Shown here one piece after another: positions 5,931 to 9,501 of a DNA stretch of 9,501 nucleotides. Position numbers and translations under genes: made by a program. The notes under the pieces were generated by a model. That model made no database searches and was not told the origin of the DNA. It saw only the letters and a list, made by a program, of their open reading frames with translations. The stretch is from CAWEPK01 sp049521495. Lineage in GTDB: Bacteria; Desulfobacterota; Syntrophorhabdia; Syntrophorhabdales; WCHB1-27. The DNA lies in assembly GCA_049521495.1 (NCBI GenBank), contig JBEKOT010000159.1:1-9501 (forward strand), given 5' to 3'. The first letter of the stretch is position 1, and each line of letters begins with the position of its first letter.

Positions 5931-7853
5931 ATGGGCGAGGTCCACGAGGGCACCGCCACCATGGACTACCTCCCGCAGGAGCAGGAGCGCGGCATCACCA
6001 TCACATCGGCAGTCACAACGTGCTACTGGAACGACCACGAGGTGCAGATCATCGATACACCGGGTCACGTCGATTTTACCATAGAGGTGGAACGCTCGTT
6101 GCGGGTCCTTGACGGTATGGTCGGGGTATTCTCCGCAGTCGAGGGCGTCGAGCCCCAATCGGAGACCGTCTGGCGCCAGGCGGACAAGTACCGTGTGCCG
6201 AGGATCGCCTTCATCAACAAGCTCGATAGGCTTGGGGCCGATTTTTTCCAGGTCGTAGATATGATGGTCGAGAAGCTCGGTACTAACCCCCTCGTGCTCC
6301 AGGTACCGCTCGGCAGGGAGGACGGCTTTTACGGCATAGTTGACCTGCTTTCGATGAAGGCGGTAGTCTGGGACGAAGAAAGCCTGGGGGCAAGCTACAG
6401 GTCGGTATCGATCCCTAAGGAGGCGGCAGAGCCCGCGGCAGAGTACCGGGAGAAGCTCCTTGAAAAGCTCTCGCTCCTCGATGACCGCTTCATGGAGCGC
6501 TATCTTGAAGGGGACGAAATTGACGAGGCCGAGCTGCGCGCGACGATAAGGAGGGGGACCATCGCCCTCCACTGCGTGCCCGTGGTTTGCGGCTCCGCCT
6601 TGAGGAACAAGGGGATACAACCCCTTCTCGACGCTATCGTCGACTATCTCCCCTCACCCCTCGATGTTCCCCCGGTTCAAGGCGTGAACCCCATAACGAA
6701 CATGGTGGAGCAACGGCAGGCGCGCACCGACGAAGACCTGTGCGCCCTTGCCTTCAAGGTCCTTATGGAAGAGGGGCGCAAGCTCGTCTACATACGGGTC
6801 TATTCCGGCAGACTGAAGGTGGGCGAAGAAATCTACAACGTCAACTTAGGGAAGAAGGAGAAGGTGTCGAGGATTTATAAGATCCATGCCAATCACAAGG
6901 AACGGGCCGAGGAGGCGACGGTCGGCGCAATCGTGGGAATCGTGGGTCTCAAAGAGACTTCGACGGGGCACACCCTTGTCCAGGACCGGCCTATCACGCT
7001 CGAGCCGATCGGAATGTACCAGCCGGTTATCTCCGTGGCTGTCGAACCCAGAAGGAACGCGGACCAGGAGAAGCTGCTCCAGGTGCTCTCCAGGATCGCC
7101 GAGGAGGACCCGACGTTTCTCGTGCAAACGGACGAGGACTCGTACCAGACCATTGTCTCCGGCATGGGGGAGCTCCACCTCGACGTGATAGTGCGGAGGA
7201 TGAAAGAGGAGTTCGGCATCGACCTTATGGTGGGCAAGCCGCAGGTGGTGTACAAGGAAACGATCAAGCACCGGGCAAGCGTGGATCATACCTTCGAGAA
7301 GGTCATCAGCGGGACCCTGTACAAAGGCTCGGTAAGCCTGACGCTTTCACCGGTAAAAAGAGGCAAGGGCGTATCCATCGTCCCCCGCATCCCTGAGACG
7401 GAGCCCGAGTTCGCTTATCTTTCAGCCCTGGAGGAGGGCGTCCGTGAGGCGGTCCAGATAGGCCCGATCAAGGGCTTTCCCTTGACCGACCTGCGCGTCG
7501 ATATCCTGAAGGCCGGCTTCAGCAACCCCGACTTTGCACGGCTGACACTCAAGATGGCCGCCTACGAAGGGTTCCGTAAGGCCTGTCAGGAGGCGCACCC
7601 GCTCCTTCTCGTGCCCATCATGTCCCTGACGGTCACGACGCCGAACGAGTTTCTTGGTGAGATCATCGCCGACCTTCGCGCCAGGAAATGCCAGATTCTG
7701 AACATCTCCGCGAAGGACAGGACCACCGTGGTCCAGGCAAATGCGCCCCTCACGAAGATGTTCGGCTACTCCACCGACATCAGGTCCCTCTCCCAGGGGA
7801 GGGCGTCCTTCACCATGTATTTCTCCCATTACGACAGGGTGGAAAATGAATAG
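5931..7853 (+). CDS. Longest intact open frame of the EF-G-like gene (lacks G1 motif)
   Basis: From ATG 5931 an uninterrupted 640-codon frame carries nearly the whole protein: switch I / G2 RGITITS, G3 DTPGHVDF, G4 NKLD, G5 GSAL, domain II with KLVYIRVYSGRLKVGEEI, domain III with GMGELHLDVIV and VGKPQVVYKETI, domain IV, and domain V with MFGYSTDIRSLSQGRASFTMYFSHYD. It lacks the first 40 residues of the reconstructed protein, including the P-loop, and ATG 5931 has no Shine-Dalgarno, so it is unlikely to be a natural start. In domain IV the tip motif YHDVDSSE of ordinary EF-G aligns by eye with FSNPDFAR, and the GRGQYG stretch is replaced by ISGTLYKG. The C-terminal helix seen after domain V in E. 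coli EF-G is absent. These traits suggest an EF-G paralogue rather than the housekeeping factor. Confidence 0.75.
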   Translation: MGEVHEGTATMDYLPQEQERGITITSAVTTCYWNDHEVQIIDTPGHVDFTIEVERSLRVLDGMVGVFSAVEGVEPQSETVWRQADKYRVPRIAFINKLDRLGADFFQVVDMMVEKLGTNPLVLQVPLGREDGFYGIVDLLSMKAVVWDEESLGASYRSVSIPKEAAEPAAEYREKLLEKLSLLDDRFMERYLEGDEIDEAELRATIRRGTIALHCVPVVCGSALRNKGIQPLLDAIVDYLPSPLDVPPVQGVNPITNMVEQRQARTDEDLCALAFKVLMEEGRKLVYIRVYSGRLKVGEEIYNVNLGKKEKVSRIYKIHANHKERAEEATVGAIVGIVGLKETSTGHTLVQDRPITLEPIGMYQPVISVAVEPRRNADQEKLLQVLSRIAEEDPTFLVQTDEDSYQTIVSGMGELHLDVIVRRMKEEFGIDLMVGKPQVVYKETIKHRASVDHTFEKVISGTLYKGSVSLTLSPVKRGKGVSIVPRIPETEPEFAYLSALEEGVREAVQIGPIKGFPLTDLRVDILKAGFSNPDFARLTLKMAAYEGFRKACQEAHPLLLVPIMSLTVTTPNEFLGEIIADLRARKCQILNISAKDRTTVVQANAPLTKMFGYSTDIRSLSQGRASFTMYFSHYDRVENE

Positions 7854-8637
7854 TGACCGGCTTCGCGCCGGTGAGATAGAGCGCTACCTTACCACAAGGC
7901 TCGTGGGAAGACAGATCTTCTACAGGGACTCCGTAGGCTCGACCAACGAAGAGGCTTTCGATCTGGCGGTCGGCGGCTGCCCGGAAGGCACCTGCGTGGT
8001 AGCCGAGACGCAAAGCCTTGGAAGGGGCAGGCTGAAGAGGAAGTGGCATTCCCCCTACGGCAAGAACATATACCTGTCCTGCGTCCTGAGACCGGCCCTC
8101 CGCCCCTCGGAGGTCTACCCGCTCACCTTCATCTCCTGCCTCGCTGCCTTCGATACGGTGAGCTCTGTGGGTATCGAGCCTCGGCTCAAGTGGCCGAACG
8201 ACGTGCTGACCTCCGACGGCAGGAAGGTTTGCGGGACCCTCCTCGAGATTTCGGCGTATCCCGACGTGGTGCGCTTCGTTGTCGTCGGCGTGGGATTGAA
8301 CGTCAACATGGGCCTGGACGACATGGAAGAGGAGATCAGGAACAGGGCGACGTCTCTTTTTCTGGAGACAAAAAAGCGCTTTGAAAGGGCCCATATTTGT
8401 GGCATGCTATTGAACAACCTCGAAAAATACTACGACATCGCGCTAAACAGGGGCGTAGGTGAGATTTGCCGCCTCTGGGAAGAGCGGGCCGGTGTCAGGG
8501 GCAAATACATGGAAATTACACAGGCGGACAGGGTATACCGGGGCGTATCGCAGGGCGTGGCGGCCGACGGCGCTCTTCTCTTACTCTCTGAAAACGGGAC
8601 GATTACAAGGGTGATAGCGGGCGATGTCAGCTTATAG
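7846..8637 (+). CDS. birA: Biotin--[acetyl-CoA-carboxylase] ligase, catalytic-only form
   Basis: Cytoplasmic enzyme of 263 residues that activates biotin with ATP and attaches it to a lysine of biotin-dependent carboxylases or decarboxylases. Family motifs are in order: DSVGSTNEEA near 28-37, the biotinyl-AMP loop GRGRLKRKWHSP at 59-70, KWPND at 115-119, KVCGTLLE at 127-134, GVGLNVN at 158-164, and an SH3-like C-terminal domain (about 215-263) ending ITRVIAGDVSL. There is no N-terminal helix-turn-helix, so unlike E. coli BirA it should not act as the biotin-operon repressor. ATG 7846 is chosen because AGGGTGG at 7836-7842 lies just before it and the N-terminus matches the catalytic domain; an upstream in-frame start at 7741 would only read the EF-G-like sequence out of frame. 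It overlaps the EF-G-like gene by 8 nt and coaX by 14 nt, implying translational coupling. Confidence 0.95.
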   Translation: MNSDRLRAGEIERYLTTRLVGRQIFYRDSVGSTNEEAFDLAVGGCPEGTCVVAETQSLGRGRLKRKWHSPYGKNIYLSCVLRPALRPSEVYPLTFISCLAAFDTVSSVGIEPRLKWPNDVLTSDGRKVCGTLLEISAYPDVVRFVVVGVGLNVNMGLDDMEEEIRNRATSLFLETKKRFERAHICGMLLNNLEKYYDIALNRGVGEICRLWEERAGVRGKYMEITQADRVYRGVSQGVAADGALLLLSENGTITRVIAGDVSL

Positions 8638-9501
8638 CGATCTTCTGAAAGGAAAATCGGGCGGCGGAGAGCCGGGTCGGACCCAAGTGCGCCGGACCAG
8701 GCGGGTCGTGCCCGGGCCGCCGGAGGCTTCCGCGAGAGCCGACTACGGTACTCTTCTCGTGATCGATATAGGCAACACGAACGTGGTCTTCGGCGTCTAC
8801 AGGGGCGATACGCTGCTCAACAACTGGCGGATCAATACGCAGATGAGCAAGACCGTCGATGAGCACGCCATACTCTTCGAGAGCCTTCTTTCATTCGAAA
8901 AGCTGAAGCTGGCCGATATCGAAAGCGCGATTATATCGTCGGTGGTTCCACCCCTTCTCATCCCCTTCGGGATGATGTGCTGCAAATACATAGGCATAGA
9001 GCCGATAATCGTGGAGCCGGGCATAAAAACCGGTATGCCTATCCTTTACGATAACCCGCAGGAGGTCGGGGCCGACCGCATCGTCAACGCGGTGGCGGGC
9101 TATGAGAAGCACAAGAAGGCATTGATTATCGTCGATTTCGGTACAGCCACGACTTTCGATTACGTGACGCCCAAGGGGGAGTATGCGGGCGGCGTGATCG
9201 CTCCCGGCATCATGATCTCCCTGGAAGCCTTGTTCGAGCGCGCCTCGAAGCTGCCGAGGGTCGAGCTCGTAAAACCGAAGGAGATCATCGGAAAAAACAC
9301 GGTCAGCGCCATACAGGCGGGGATCGTGTACGGGTATATCAGCCTTGTGGACGGCATCGTCGAGCGGATGAAGAAGGCGGTCTCGACGAACCCCCGCGTG
9401 ATAGCTACCGGGGGCCTGGCAAAGCTGATTTACGGGGAATCCCAATCCATTGAGGAGGTGGACGAGCTCCTGACGCTCCGGGGATTGAAGATACTGTACG
9501 A
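8624..9501 (+). CDS. coaX: Type III pantothenate kinase, 3' partial
   Basis: Cytoplasmic kinase that phosphorylates pantothenate, the first committed step of coenzyme A synthesis. 292 codons are visible and the frame runs off the window end. The CoaX motifs are clear: phosphate loop DIGNTNVVFG at 48-57, GADRIVNAV at 149-157, DFGTATTFD at 171-179 and ATGGLA near 261. Counting from LLVID, about 249 residues are present against a usual length near 255-260, so only a few C-terminal residues are missing. ATG 8624 follows AAGGGTGA with suitable spacing and overlaps the birA end by 14 nt; it is the first start codon after the in-frame stop at 8615. This start adds about 43 residues rich in Gly, Arg and Pro before LLVIDIGNTN, where most family members begin. 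Later starts (GTG 8687, 8708, 8759) lack comparable ribosome binding sites, so the extension may be real. Distinct from CoaA-type kinases; CoaX enzymes are generally not inhibited by CoA. Confidence 0.93.
   Translation, partial: MSAYSDLLKGKSGGGEPGRTQVRRTRRVVPGPPEASARADYGTLLVIDIGNTNVVFGVYRGDTLLNNWRINTQMSKTVDEHAILFESLLSFEKLKLADIESAIISSVVPPLLIPFGMMCCKYIGIEPIIVEPGIKTGMPILYDNPQEVGADRIVNAVAGYEKHKKALIIVDFGTATTFDYVTPKGEYAGGVIAPGIMISLEALFERASKLPRVELVKPKEIIGKNTVSAIQAGIVYGYISLVDGIVERMKKAVSTNPRVIATGGLAKLIYGESQSIEEVDELLTLRGLKILY

Larger units (their letters stand above)
5797..7853 (+). pseudogene. Elongation factor G-like GTPase gene, frameshifted by a 14-bp duplication in the G1 motif
   Basis: From ATG 5797 the frame reads MKREDLRLSRIRNIGIAAHIDAGK, a textbook EF-G N-terminus, then leaves the family frame and meets a stop at 6082-6084. 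The family sequence resumes in another frame (TTVTERILYYTGKTYKMGEV...) from 5883 and runs to 7853. The cause is a 14-bp tandem duplication (5855-5868 and 5869-5882); deleting one copy gives AHIDAGKTTVTER and one frame of about 680 residues, the normal EF-G size. As sequenced no product contains a working P-loop, so GTP binding should be lost. No other disruption is seen over more than 600 codons, so the change is recent or an assembly/sequencing error. Intact EF-G drives ribosome translocation and recycling in the cytoplasm; this copy looks like a secondary paralogue, so loss may be tolerated. The last 8 nt overlap birA. Confidence 0.85.

Noticed and set aside
5394..6620. 408-codon open frame on the minus strand
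   Set aside because: More than half lies antisense to the EF-G-like gene and mirrors its codon bias; the remainder covers the AT-rich spacer and has no recognisable domain.

Overview
The window looks like chromosomal DNA of a GC-rich anaerobic bacterium, most like a Desulfobacterota / syntrophic deltaproteobacterial lineage. That placement is inferred from the gene mix (TRAP fusion permease, GAF-type sigma-54 activator, a birA-coaX pair behind an EF-G-like gene) and the codon style; it is not proven. No tRNA, rRNA, CRISPR array or recognisable transposase gene was found.

Left half, transport and regulation. Bases 3-1925 (+) hold most of a fused TRAP transporter permease whose start lies before the window. 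It converges, with a 46-nt gap, on a sigma-54-dependent activator (1972-3546, -). A 214-nt divergent spacer separates that regulator from an MFS transporter (3761-4969, +). The MFS gene has a near-consensus sigma-70 promoter and a strong Shine-Dalgarno. The spacer contains no acceptable -24/-12 sigma-54 promoter in either direction, so the activator's target is probably elsewhere.

Middle, 4970-5796: about 830 nt without a credible gene. It holds a terminator-like hairpin after the MFS gene, a 10-bp inverted repeat that resembles a dispersed palindromic element, an AT-rich island, several smaller palindromes, and a GC-rich hairpin followed by a promoter. The promoter's predicted start coincides with the ATG of the next gene, so the message may be leaderless. 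A 6-bp dyad brackets its -35 box.

Right half, a tight (+) operon: an EF-G-like translational GTPase (5797-7853), biotin-protein ligase birA (7846-8637, 8-nt overlap) and type III pantothenate kinase coaX (8624 to beyond the window end, 14-nt overlap). As sequenced, the EF-G-like gene is broken. A 14-bp tandem duplication sits exactly in the codons of the G1 / P-loop motif (AHIDAGKTT) and shifts the frame. Removing one copy restores a continuous frame of about 680 residues. This is the most striking anomaly here: recent inactivation, a reversible slippage allele, or an assembly error. The same protein also lacks the usual domain IV tip motif of EF-G, which points to a specialised paralogue. 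birA and coaX link the operon to cofactor supply (biotinylation of carboxylases, and the first step of CoA synthesis).
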